DNA from: UBA935 sp031556725
GTDB taxonomy: Bacteria > Bacillota > Clostridia > Lachnospirales > Lachnospiraceae
Length of the DNA stretch: 64,000 bases
NCBI GenBank assembly: GCA_031556725.1
Contig: JAVBSL010000006.1
Location: 62,001-126,000 of the forward strand
Direction of reading: 5' to 3'
Positions 36,301-45,556 of the stretch are shown piece after piece (within the stretch, counting starts at the first letter, position 1; each line of letters starts with the position of its first letter). The notes under the pieces are model-generated. The model saw only the letters and a list, made by a program, of their open reading frames with translations. It had not been told where the DNA came from and made no database searches. The position numbers and the translations under genes were made by a program.

Positions 36301-39300
36301 AGCGCCAAGATTAACGGCACCACAGCTCCGGCCATTTCCGGCACAGCGAAAGCTGCGGGTACCGTTACGCTGACCGGCCCCACCACCACGGTAACAGTGC
36401 AGACTACATCGGAGGACGGCAAGAACACCCGGACCTATACGGTTGTCATTATCCGGCCGGCATCTTCCAGCGCGTACCTAACCGGATTAAAGGCAGGAAG
36501 TGCCAGCAATAGCAGCAGCTACACCCTTGCCCCTGATTTCAATACGAACCAGACCCAGTACGGTGTTGCCGTACCCAGCAGCAGCGACAGCATCTGGCTT
36601 ACCCCGGCGGCTGCCAAAGGCTCGGCCATTACCATGAGCGGTATCAGCGCCAGCGGTTCGGCACTTACCGTAGCCGCTGCCGATGCCGATGGCTCTTACT
36701 ACATAAATGGTCTGACGCCGGGCAACAATACAGTGAGCATCACTGTAACAGCCCCTGATGGTATTAATACCTGTTCCTATACCGTAGTAATCACGCGGCG
36801 GGTGTCGGATAATACCAAACTGACCAGCCTCACGGTAAAGACCAGTCCGGCCGCGGCAACAGCATCACAGGGAACAGAACAGAAGCTGATTCTCCCTTTT
36901 AATGAGGCGGAAACGGCATATATGGTAATTGTTGAGTATGATATGAACTTTGGATACATAGCTCCAGTGGTAGCGGACTCCGGCGCAAACTATTATTTCA
37001 GCGGTGATCCGGTGTACAGCCCGGAGACGGTAATCTCGCAAAATAATCCGCTGATTCTTCCGCTTAATCCCGGCAGTAATGAGGTATTTGTCCACGTAAT
37101 TGCGGCGGACGGCAATGCCCGGAATACCACGGCTGTAAACATTATTCGCAAGGTTTCATCGGAGGCATATCTGACGGACATAAGCGGCCTGGGTACGTTA
37201 ACCCCCCAGTTTAACAAGGATCAGGGCGAATATAGTATTGTAGTTGATTATGCTACCGATTCACCTACAGTAACGGCTACACCCAAAACCGATACCTCAA
37301 CCATCGCCCTGACTGTGAATGATGTGCCCTTAGTAACCGGAGGAGCCGGTACCCGCACAGATACCATCACACTTCGCAGGGGAATCAATACGCTGGAGTA
37401 CACTGTCACGGCGCAGGACGGCATTACCGTGCGCCGGTACACGGTCACGGTAATCCGCAGTGCATCCGGTAATGCATGGCTGGAGAAACTGGATTTTACC
37501 CCCGGCGGTATGGTTGGAGGAATTGAACTTGCCAAAACGATGCCGGATGACGGTAAGGAATATGATATAGATACCGATGCACATGGCAACACCTACTACT
37601 ATTATATAGATAACGATGGTGACCGGATTGTGGCGACGGAAAAGTCCACCGGCTTTGATTCGTATACGCTGAATTATCTTGAAACCGTGCCTAATAATGT
37701 GAGCAATGTGGCAGTTACAGCCAAGCCTCAGGACAGCAATGCCATAATGTATTACAGCGTCAACGGCGGAGCCCCCCAAGTGCTGGAATCCGAAGCGGCA
37801 AGCAGCGGTATTGACCTTAAGGTTGGCAACAATGAAATCCTGATCAGGGTTGCGGCCCAGGACGGTGAGACTATCAAGGAATACACTCTGGTTATCGTGC
37901 GTGCCGGTGCGGACAATTGTGCCCTGGCCGATGAGGATGGCCTTTCGGCATCCAACCTTAGTGCGCCGGGGATGGTTCCTGCTTATGCCCCCGGTGTGTT
38001 AGCGTACACAGCAACCACCGAGCCCCGCTTTGATAAAACTACAATTACAGCAAAGGCTGCCGACAAGGATGCAAGGATTATTATCAGGCAGCAGACGGAA
38101 GAAGGTACTACAGTTCTGAAAGATGTTACGGCGGACGGAACCGACCCCACCCGGGCGGTGGCAGAAGATGCGGCCCTTAACGAGGGGGAAAATGTGTTTA
38201 CCGTGGAGGTTATCGCAGCAACGGGCAGCTCCCGGATCTATACGCTGACCATCACCAGGGAAGCGCCTTATGAGGATATGGGCGCCTGCATATCACCTGA
38301 GGAGGTTAATTTTCCTGCGGAATTGGTTAACCCACGGGCTAAGACCTATGAACTTAACCACACAAGTACCGGTATCCAGACGGTTACCCTGACTCCGGCA
38401 GCCGCCGATAAACCAATCGGTCCGGCGGAAGATGTCAGTTACACTCTTGGCACATTTAGCGATTCGGGCGGTGTTTTAAGCGGTAAGCCAACCTTAAATG
38501 CGGACGGCCGGACGATAGAGTTTACCGGTGCCGCAGGAGTGGTATCCGGCAAGACAGCGACCCTGGAAATTATTATCCATACACCCAACTACGCGGACAA
38601 AGCTGTTACTCTTACGTTTAAGACCGTTGATAAAACTCAGGTGACGATCGGGGTTGAGTCCGGAAAAGAACCGGAAGATAAACCCTATGACGGTGATCCC
38701 GCCAGGAAACCCACCGTTGCCGAGCTGACCATAGAAGACGGGGACGGTGTTAACAAAAAACCCAAGATACTAAGCGAAGGTGAGATCAATTATGAATACA
38801 CCGGTATCGACAGCAAGGGTGACCCCTATGATCCCACTGACCAGCCGCCCACCGATGCAGGTGAATATAAACTTACTATTACTGTAATAGATGAGGACTA
38901 CGACGGAAAGGAAGAATTTCCTTTCAAGATTGACAAAAAGGCGCTGACCATCAACGGGGCTATTCATACGAAGCCTTATGATGCTCTGACAGAGGCCGCG
39001 GACACAATGGTTACGCTAAACGGCATTGTAGCTGCGGAGGATGGCATGGTGCAGCCCGGTACGGTTACCGCGGCGTACCCTTCGGCAAATGCCGGGACCA
39101 AAGCGTTAAATATCACCGCCGTGGAACTCACCGGCACAAAAGCACACAATTATACCGTGACACCCAAAGACGGTCTGATTGTTGCGGGTATTACCAAAGC
39201 ATCGGGGCTTACAGCTTCGGCTCCGGATAACATTACTTTCTATGAAAAGCTGAAAGATGCTAAAGGAGGAACCTTTAATCTTAATAACATTGCTCTTAAT

Positions 39301-42300
39301 AAGAGCGATACCGGCGCCAGGAGCTATACAGCCGGTACGTTCAATGATGGTTTCAACATCCTGACGGGTAAACCCACCGTCGGCGGCAGCACGCTCTCCT
39401 ATACGGCAGCAGCAGGCAAGGCCCCCAACCTGACGGCAACGCTTATCATTACCATTACGACCCAGAATTATCAGGATACAACTGTAACATTTACCTTCAA
39501 GACCATTCCCAAAAAGTCGGTGACTATTACGGTTGATAATGATGATTTGGATATTATCTATAGTGAACCCTTTGACGAGCCTGACAAGAATAATGATTTG
39601 ACCATAACCGATGAGAACGGCAATGACAAACCCGAGCTGAAAGGTGATATTACATACGTCTACGAGGGCTATAACAATAAGGGGGAACCTTACGGTCCCA
39701 AAAGCGTACCGCCTAAAGAAGCAGGGGATTATACGTTGACCATTACCATCGAAAACGAGGAGTATACAGGTAAAACGGTGATTCCTTTCACCATTGAAAA
39801 AGCTGATCCGATTGTCAGTTGGAAGCTGGCGTATACAGCAACTTACGGTGATACGCTGGGAAGCGTGACCTTGCCGACGGATAACGATCCCGGTACACCG
39901 GGTACATTCACCTGGACCGGCGGAAGCCTGACGAAGGTTGGCCCTGCCGGCCAACAGACCCATAACATAACCTTTACACCGGATGATCCATGGAACTACA
40001 AGACCGTCAACAAAAATGCAATAGTGGACGTGGCCAAGGCTATACCGAATGTTACATTCCCCACAGGACTTCGTGCTGCATGTGGTGATACCCTGAGAGA
40101 TATTGATCTGAGCGGTAAGGGTACGTCCACCCCGACGGGTACTTTCACATGGACGGACAGCAGTGAAGATGTTGGCGGCAAAGGAACACAGCAGCACAAA
40201 ATGACTTTTATCCCCAGCGATGAAGCCAATTACCTCAGGGTCACCCAGGATGTTCCGGTGGTGGTGGATAAGGCGGCCGGTCTGATTGTCAGTCTCCGAG
40301 ATCCGGTTCTGTACATTACAAAAGGGGCATTCGATCCTGCAAGCTATGCTCTGACCACTGGCGTGGATGGGAATCTGCTGCTGGCAGCACCTAACGGCGA
40401 AGCAAAGAATGTCCGCTTCAACATAAAAGATATTTCCGGCAGCAATAATATCTTTGCCATGAATCCTAATGAACCCAAGATAAGCGGCGATGGCGGAGAA
40501 CTCAACTATACACCGAACAGTCCGCAAAATGTCGGTGAAATGGCCACCATTACACTTACCATATCTTCGGATAATTATAAGGATATTGATGTTATCATAA
40601 CTTTTGAGGTGATCGATCTCAAACCGGCATTTATCTCGGGTGTAACCCCCAAGAATGGCGTATATGATGGAAAGACTCATAAGGGCTTCACCACGGGTGA
40701 CGATGACATCGTAATCAAAGACAGTAACGGTGATGTCATCCCCGGCGATTTTACCGGAAAGATTACCTACCACTACACCGGCCGTGATGGCACGGTGTAT
40801 GACTCTACTTCAGAACCGCCCACCAATGCAGGTGATTACACCCTGACGATTATCGTGAACGATGGCACATATCAAGGCGAAAAAGAAATTAACTTTAAAA
40901 TCGATAAGGCCGTGCCTGGCGTCAAATGGCCGGAAAGTCTGTCTGCAACTTACGGCGATACGCTAGCGGATTTGGGGACTCTCACTAATGAAGGTGAAGG
41001 GACAACGAAGGGTGAATTCTCATGGACGGGCGGCAACAGCACGCTGGTGGGTCCGGCCGGCAAGCGAGAGCATAATCTTACTTTTACGCCTGAGGACACT
41101 CAAAATTATAAAACCCTGACAAACAACATGGCAGTTACGGTGGCCAAAGCAAATCCCAACGTTGTATGGCCGGAAAACTTATCGGCGACCTACGGGCAGA
41201 CTCTCGCTAACGTGACGCTTCCCCCTAACAGCGGCACAACAGCAGGTACATTCACCTGGACGGGTGGAACGGGAACAGCAGTAGGGGCACCTCCATCGGC
41301 CCGGCACAATGTCACCTTTACGGTGGATGATACGGAAAATTATCATTCACCCCAACCCCAGGATGTGACCGTAACAATTGCCAGGGCGGCAGGGCTTACA
41401 GCGACAAATCCGGCGGATATCACCTTCCCGGAAATGCTGACTGTTCAACGTGATGGAACTTTTGACCTTACCCAAATCGTACTTAATAAGTCCGATACCG
41501 GCAAGGTGACATATAAACTGGAACCCTTCAATGCCGGCGGCGGAGTACTGAAGGCCACCCCGGAACTGGATGGCAGCACGCTGTCATTTACAGCCGCAAC
41601 CGGTAAAAGTACTGGGTTGACAACGGAACAGGTTATCACCATTTCAACAGATAATTATCTGGATACGACCGTCACCGTCACGTTTAAGACAATACCTAAG
41701 CTCCATATGGAAATTGAGGATATCATCCCGCAGAACAGCATATATAATGGAGAGCCTTATGACGGTTACACCGGTAAACTTAAGATAACGGATGAAAACG
41801 GCCAGGATCAAACCGACAGCCTGAAGCTTAAAAAAACCTACTCAGGTACTACCAGTAATGGTACAAGTTACGGTCCTGCCGCCCAGCCTCCCACCGATGC
41901 CGGCAGTTATACTTTCACGATTGAGGTGGATAATGAGGATTACGAGGGCCAATATGGTCCGGCCAACTTTACAATTGCCAAAGCTTCGGGGCTTACCGCT
42001 GCGCCTGATACACATGAATTAAGAATCAGAGCAGCGGCCACCGCTCAGGCAACATACGATGTTAACGGTAATATTATCCTGTCGGAAAGTAATACCGGTG
42101 GTGTGACCTATTCGTTAGACGGCGCGCCAAGCGGTACGCTAAGTATATTTAGCACCAATCCGGCCATAACCGGTGCCGGATCCCTCTCTTACACCCCGTC
42201 AAGTTCCAAGAGCGAGGGGGAAAAGGCAACCCAAAGGGTAAAGATTGCGACGGATAACTATGAGGATATCTATGTAACCATAAACTTTACGGTTGTTCCC

Positions 42301-45300
42301 AAAACACAGGTGAACATAGAAGGTGCTGCGGCCAATGATGGCATCTACAATGGCAATGAGCACAACGGTTATACCGGCACCCCCACAACCTCGGAGGGCA
42401 GTCCTACACTTGAATACTGGTACACCGGAACACAAAGTGACGGTACACCCTATAGTGCAGCGACCCCGCCCATAGAGCCGGGCAGCTATACGCTGACCAT
42501 CTCCGTAGATCCGGATGACATTGACTATACCGGTAGCGTGGACATAGACTTTATTATTGATAAGATGGCAGCTCCGGCTGCGCCCGCTATGGGTAAAACT
42601 GATGTGACCACCTACAACGGAAGCGACGGCCAGATTACAGGACTGCCCGCCGGTAGTACATTGTATGAGTACAGCGCGGACGGCATCACATATACGGCAG
42701 TGACAGTGGATGCCGATGGACAGATCACAGGACTGCCCGCGGGAACGTACTATGTACGTCTGAAGGAAACCGGCACCACCAAAGCCGGTAACGCCGCTCA
42801 GGTCACGATAGGTCAGCCGCGCCAGGTAATGGTGACGGTCAATAGAAACGGAAGCGGCTGGGAGGATCACGGCAAGACCTTCACTTTACGGCAGGGCGGA
42901 AATGTAATCGATACCGGCAGCGGAACGGGTCCGGCCATTACCTTTAACGTAAATGACGATACTGCCCTCTATGAATTGTACGATGATACAATCGATACCG
43001 GCATAACGGTAAATGTCAGCGGCGGCAATGCCACCGCCACGATCAACTACTATACCGTGGAGTTTAGTGTAACCGACGAAGCGGGAGTTTCGGGCAGTAC
43101 GATCAGTGCCTCCTACGACGGCATTGATATTAGTAATGCCGCAACAGTAATCGGCGGCAAAACGCTGGAAATCACGATAAACGGAACAACCGGCGCGGAT
43201 GCTTATAGCTACGCGTGGAGCGGTGCGGGCACCGGCGGCGAAGGAACGGCTGACCTCACCATCAATACCCTTGCAGGCCAGGTTAACGCCACCTGCACGG
43301 TAACCCCTGTAACAGCCGGTATTACCGTTTCAGCCGAAGGGCTTGGCAGTCTTAGGTACGGGGATGCTGTAGAGGGAAAGATCGTGTTTACCCTTGCTGA
43401 TGAAAATGGTACCTTTGCGTATGCTGACACATCTCCGATGGTGCTCACATTTTTTAAAACAGAAGGACATGAAGTAGATGAAGCGGCAATCCTTGCAGCG
43501 GAAGGACCAGAAAAAAAGAAGTCCGCAATTCCGGCAGAAGGTGAATCCGAAACTGACGAGACTGCACCACCGGCAGCAGATGGGTCTGAAACTGACGAGA
43601 CTGCACCACCGGCAGCAGATGGGAATGGAACTGACGAAACTGTACCACCTGTAGCTGGCGGGTCTGAAACTGACGGCCCCCCGCTCCCAACAGTGGATGA
43701 GAATGAAATGAATAAGTTTACGCTGTTTGTGGCAGAAGCAGGTGACATTTCAGGAAACAGTTTGATGGTTATGCAGGGCGGTGCACCTGACTTGCTAACC
43801 TATGAGTTTTATGCAGGGGATTTCAGCGTCGGTAATCTTCCCGCCGGTCTTTCGACCGGTACGGCAACAAGAATAAGCGATACACGGGTGGAAATCGCCG
43901 TTACAGGTACTGTAACAGGTGTAGGCTCATCTGATTTAAGTATTCCGGCAACCATACCTACAGTGAATGTGGTAGGTACGCAAAGTGATGTTACGGTAAC
44001 AGGCACCATTATGCTGACGGTTGGCAAAGCAGGCGGTCCGGCAGCTCCGGGCACTACCGCCACCGAGAATCATATAACCGGTGAACATAATATTAATGGT
44101 ATCGGTACAGACATGGAATTCTCCACGGACGGTGGTCTGACCTGGACCAATTATGACGGTTCAAACCTTCCTGATCTCACCGGAGATGCTACGATTCAAA
44201 TCAGATATGCCGAAACTGCAACCCATGAAGCAGGGGGCATCACCACGTTAACCTTTACAGCAAAAGGGAGCTTAAGCGGAACGGTGAGCATCACCGGTAA
44301 CTTAAAGCCCGGTGAAGTATTAACGCTTAACACAGGCAATCTTACCGGCTATGGCGACCCCACAACGCTGCGTTACCAATGGCGGCGTAATGGTGTAGAC
44401 ATCCAAGGGGCAACAGCACAAACTTATACGGCAGTCACGGGCGACATCGGTGCGGTAATCAGCTGCGTGGTGACCAGTGCTGCCGAAGATGGTTCGATTG
44501 CCGCTCCCGGCGTAACCATTACCGCCAAGGAGGAAGAAAAAGGCGGTAATGACGAGAAGGGCGGAAACAAAGCTGCAACGGATAGTACACCGCAGGTAAG
44601 TGCTTTGCCGAAAGCCCTGCCAAGCATCAGTCCCGAGCCTACAGGACAGCCTGAACCCACGACAAGTGCGCAGCCCAGCCTGGCACCGCAAGTCAGGAAG
44701 CCCAGCAGTGAACCGGAAGCAAAAGTACCGGAAACCGTTAAAGAAACCTCTGGGGAAGCTTCTAAAAGAGCCGCATTACCGGAAATCCCGTCAAAAACGA
44801 TTAAAGATACCACCACTTATGACTACGATCAGGGTTCTATTACACTGATTATTGTAAAGCATGGTGAGCAGGACAGCGTTGTGACGGTGGTTGATACCAG
44901 AACAGCAATAAATGCCATTCTTACTCCCCAGGAGCTGACCCGGGTGGCAAACGGAGAACATGCGGAAATTCAAATCCATATCCAATACCTGGATGAAGAA
45001 TTAGAAGTACCCGAATCCGACAAGGTGAGCATTGAGGATTCCATAGACAAATATGCCGCCCAAATCGAAGGACTTGAGTTCGGCAGATACATTGATATAA
45101 CCATGCAATATCGTGTCGGCAGCAGCGAGTGGATTTCAATTACGGAAGCCCGCAATGAAATCGAGCTTACAATTGACATTCCGGATGATATGTTGAAGAT
45201 TGGAGAGGTCTTTTATATGTTAAGATGCCATAACGGCATTACGATGCTTTTGGACGATTTGGACAGCAGCAACGAGACTATTACCATTAGAACCAGGCTC

Positions 45301-45492
45301 TTTTCCACATACGCGATCGCCTTTACCTTAAAGGCAGCGGAAATCAGCCCGGCGCATAAATGCCAGCTTTGCGGCTTTTGCTTTGAACCGCTGGGAATAT
45401 GTATTTTTATCTGGCTCCTGATTCTGATCGTGATTGGCGTTACTGTTTGGGTTATTATCAAAAGAAAAAAGAAGAACAAAGAGAAGCAATAG
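33316..45492 (+). CDS. Giant modular surface protein (adhesin-like)
   Basis: About 4,058 residues. A signal peptide ends near VNAAEYW (~44). A glycine-rich region with GGGG runs spans ~109-395. A Listeria-Bacteroides (InlB B) repeat follows (YTLTYDANGG ... TTLYAVW, ~410-485). Then come two fibronectin III-like units (~620-825), seven cadherin-like beta-sandwich repeats (~832-1650), and an ordered array of MBG/Ig-like modules (~1652-3090). An acidic TDETAPPAADG repeat (~3410-3460), a proline-rich linker, a C-terminal domain and a membrane helix with a KRKKKNKEKQ tail complete it. There is no LPXTG. The start has GGAGGGA. The gene looks clearly richer in G and C than its neighbours. Adhesion is inferred. 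Confidence 0.88.
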   Translation: MNRKVLKKRVLSYILITCIVFSMISGIDLGFIKWNGFGLKVNAAEYWTDWTTLPTTGGTTLAAGGTYRVDATSGTVTVSTPGLGKNGLTVPAGTTVTIYIPEGVKLEVTGGAGSASTAGGAGIYLPSDSTLIIRGGGTLSAKGGNAGNGSTGGAGSSGSISSGSSAPTSSSSWTGGAGGGGGAGGGGAGAGIGTSGGGGGNGGTKGAGLATESRSNWDSVGNGKSGGTGGGGTRGTASDASGKLYVLDTVTITGESGSTGTGGGRGGVTTSNTRLTDTGSGWTLNFAISNGGSGGGGGGGGIAYGIGSGGGGGGGGAGGGGGGSYVGNTYQFPHGLGGGGGVGGTSGGENGTAGTYSTVTSDNAGGSGSRTTTNAGSGGTGGATGLRGTSGTVFKADGATVIGAESTSSITTYTLTYDANGGCFAEEPASQTKYEDAAEYITDKIPEKEDCTFLGWSTSTSAKTATYTPGSAFTGNSETTLYAVWASLPTIAISRTILNERASADGGISDTLILSVTNGLFAAGAENNLQFANFPAGLTTKVTKIDNTMLLITFDGKAAERTRVDNASVMVPVNQITYSNYGGTAKADWPMTSTDFSFVFRQAAIQPNAPWFIGSDGVSEGPPWADSVSLNSARLNSYVSVTGSTIKERGFVYGPASAGTPAIGAGSTKVTSGSGAGQFSANISGLTAGTQYAFCAYAVTDGGTYYSTSETVTPSALCSMGSTSVLPIKDTQATIVGNVLTDGGSAISEVGVLYSPGVNPAINASGNITSANTKKAIFSTASSRPGTFSADLSELSPNVLYYVRTYAINESGVAYGAQVTMNTLVAGLDEKTYLSNLVVEGGAMVPAFNKDVHSYMVSVPSKRNNIQITPTLQFLSNATVKISCDGQSWLSTNGTSDKSGKQCTITGINGEAINVVYIRVTCDGKTRTYILNLISQPSDSADLSNLMLREETETGDIIGYTPKPFDRNIDNYTAIVTAATEKVYFELDMGDNALISAKINGTTAPAISGTAKAAGTVTLTGPTTTVTVQTTSEDGKNTRTYTVVIIRPASSSAYLTGLKAGSASNSSSYTLAPDFNTNQTQYGVAVPSSSDSIWLTPAAAKGSAITMSGISASGSALTVAAADADGSYYINGLTPGNNTVSITVTAPDGINTCSYTVVITRRVSDNTKLTSLTVKTSPAAATASQGTEQKLILPFNEAETAYMVIVEYDMNFGYIAPVVADSGANYYFSGDPVYSPETVISQNNPLILPLNPGSNEVFVHVIAADGNARNTTAVNIIRKVSSEAYLTDISGLGTLTPQFNKDQGEYSIVVDYATDSPTVTATPKTDTSTIALTVNDVPLVTGGAGTRTDTITLRRGINTLEYTVTAQDGITVRRYTVTVIRSASGNAWLEKLDFTPGGMVGGIELAKTMPDDGKEYDIDTDAHGNTYYYYIDNDGDRIVATEKSTGFDSYTLNYLETVPNNVSNVAVTAKPQDSNAIMYYSVNGGAPQVLESEAASSGIDLKVGNNEILIRVAAQDGETIKEYTLVIVRAGADNCALADEDGLSASNLSAPGMVPAYAPGVLAYTATTEPRFDKTTITAKAADKDARIIIRQQTEEGTTVLKDVTADGTDPTRAVAEDAALNEGENVFTVEVIAATGSSRIYTLTITREAPYEDMGACISPEEVNFPAELVNPRAKTYELNHTSTGIQTVTLTPAAADKPIGPAEDVSYTLGTFSDSGGVLSGKPTLNADGRTIEFTGAAGVVSGKTATLEIIIHTPNYADKAVTLTFKTVDKTQVTIGVESGKEPEDKPYDGDPARKPTVAELTIEDGDGVNKKPKILSEGEINYEYTGIDSKGDPYDPTDQPPTDAGEYKLTITVIDEDYDGKEEFPFKIDKKALTINGAIHTKPYDALTEAADTMVTLNGIVAAEDGMVQPGTVTAAYPSANAGTKALNITAVELTGTKAHNYTVTPKDGLIVAGITKASGLTASAPDNITFYEKLKDAKGGTFNLNNIALNKSDTGARSYTAGTFNDGFNILTGKPTVGGSTLSYTAAAGKAPNLTATLIITITTQNYQDTTVTFTFKTIPKKSVTITVDNDDLDIIYSEPFDEPDKNNDLTITDENGNDKPELKGDITYVYEGYNNKGEPYGPKSVPPKEAGDYTLTITIENEEYTGKTVIPFTIEKADPIVSWKLAYTATYGDTLGSVTLPTDNDPGTPGTFTWTGGSLTKVGPAGQQTHNITFTPDDPWNYKTVNKNAIVDVAKAIPNVTFPTGLRAACGDTLRDIDLSGKGTSTPTGTFTWTDSSEDVGGKGTQQHKMTFIPSDEANYLRVTQDVPVVVDKAAGLIVSLRDPVLYITKGAFDPASYALTTGVDGNLLLAAPNGEAKNVRFNIKDISGSNNIFAMNPNEPKISGDGGELNYTPNSPQNVGEMATITLTISSDNYKDIDVIITFEVIDLKPAFISGVTPKNGVYDGKTHKGFTTGDDDIVIKDSNGDVIPGDFTGKITYHYTGRDGTVYDSTSEPPTNAGDYTLTIIVNDGTYQGEKEINFKIDKAVPGVKWPESLSATYGDTLADLGTLTNEGEGTTKGEFSWTGGNSTLVGPAGKREHNLTFTPEDTQNYKTLTNNMAVTVAKANPNVVWPENLSATYGQTLANVTLPPNSGTTAGTFTWTGGTGTAVGAPPSARHNVTFTVDDTENYHSPQPQDVTVTIARAAGLTATNPADITFPEMLTVQRDGTFDLTQIVLNKSDTGKVTYKLEPFNAGGGVLKATPELDGSTLSFTAATGKSTGLTTEQVITISTDNYLDTTVTVTFKTIPKLHMEIEDIIPQNSIYNGEPYDGYTGKLKITDENGQDQTDSLKLKKTYSGTTSNGTSYGPAAQPPTDAGSYTFTIEVDNEDYEGQYGPANFTIAKASGLTAAPDTHELRIRAAATAQATYDVNGNIILSESNTGGVTYSLDGAPSGTLSIFSTNPAITGAGSLSYTPSSSKSEGEKATQRVKIATDNYEDIYVTINFTVVPKTQVNIEGAAANDGIYNGNEHNGYTGTPTTSEGSPTLEYWYTGTQSDGTPYSAATPPIEPGSYTLTISVDPDDIDYTGSVDIDFIIDKMAAPAAPAMGKTDVTTYNGSDGQITGLPAGSTLYEYSADGITYTAVTVDADGQITGLPAGTYYVRLKETGTTKAGNAAQVTIGQPRQVMVTVNRNGSGWEDHGKTFTLRQGGNVIDTGSGTGPAITFNVNDDTALYELYDDTIDTGITVNVSGGNATATINYYTVEFSVTDEAGVSGSTISASYDGIDISNAATVIGGKTLEITINGTTGADAYSYAWSGAGTGGEGTADLTINTLAGQVNATCTVTPVTAGITVSAEGLGSLRYGDAVEGKIVFTLADENGTFAYADTSPMVLTFFKTEGHEVDEAAILAAEGPEKKKSAIPAEGESETDETAPPAADGSETDETAPPAADGNGTDETVPPVAGGSETDGPPLPTVDENEMNKFTLFVAEAGDISGNSLMVMQGGAPDLLTYEFYAGDFSVGNLPAGLSTGTATRISDTRVEIAVTGTVTGVGSSDLSIPATIPTVNVVGTQSDVTVTGTIMLTVGKAGGPAAPGTTATENHITGEHNINGIGTDMEFSTDGGLTWTNYDGSNLPDLTGDATIQIRYAETATHEAGGITTLTFTAKGSLSGTVSITGNLKPGEVLTLNTGNLTGYGDPTTLRYQWRRNGVDIQGATAQTYTAVTGDIGAVISCVVTSAAEDGSIAAPGVTITAKEEEKGGNDEKGGNKAATDSTPQVSALPKALPSISPEPTGQPEPTTSAQPSLAPQVRKPSSEPEAKVPETVKETSGEASKRAALPEIPSKTIKDTTTYDYDQGSITLIIVKHGEQDSVVTVVDTRTAINAILTPQELTRVANGEHAEIQIHIQYLDEELEVPESDKVSIEDSIDKYAAQIEGLEFGRYIDITMQYRVGSSEWISITEARNEIELTIDIPDDMLKIGEVFYMLRCHNGITMLLDDLDSSNETITIRTRLFSTYAIAFTLKAAEISPAHKCQLCGFCFEPLGICIFIWLLILIVIGVTVWVIIKRKKKNKEKQ
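38270..42580 (+). repeat. Ordered A-B-C module array inside the giant gene
   Basis: Three module types recur in protein sequence. A is (S/A)GLTA...LNKSDTG...TTVTFTFKTI, five copies. B is IYNGEPYDGYTG...PPTDAGxYTLTI, five copies. C is LSATYGDTL...GTFTWTGG...HNVTFTPDD, four copies. There is also one YDG-like unit near 38935-39200. The order reads A-B-YDG-A-B-C-C-A-B-C-C-A-B-A-B. Copies are diverged, so the array is old enough to be stable yet clearly built by duplication of blocks. Confidence 0.75.
43546..43680 (+). repeat. 39-bp in-frame tandem repeat
   Basis: Units begin at 43546, 43585 and 43624, with a partial fourth at 43663. The first two differ by about one base; the later ones are diverged. 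Each encodes 13 residues of the type SETDETAPPAADG. The copies keep the reading frame, so copy-number change would lengthen or shorten an acidic spacer without breaking the protein. Confidence 0.9.
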
Positions 45493-45499
45493 GAAAAAT

Positions 45500-45545
45500 A
45501 ATATAAAAGTGACGAACGCTGTTACAGGTTCGTCACTTTTATATT
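45500..45545. terminator. Bidirectional terminator after the giant gene
   Basis: A perfect 18-bp stem (AATATAAAAGTGACGAAC with its complement) and a 10-base loop, between the giant gene and the converging DUF6062 gene. Confidence 0.9.
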
Positions 45546-45556
45546 AACTTGAAATG

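Noticed and set aside
39106..40773. A 555-codon open frame on the minus strand inside the giant gene
   Set aside because: It lies wholly within well-supported repeat modules of the plus-strand gene, has no ribosome site and no recognisable domain. Long antisense frames are a side effect of the codon pattern there.
43546..43680. A short CRISPR-like array
   Set aside because: The units are directly adjacent with no spacers, are in frame, and encode an acidic repeat.
45400..45492. A sortase-type LPXTG anchor in the giant protein
   Set aside because: No such motif precedes the C-terminal helix; the end is a plain helix plus basic tail.
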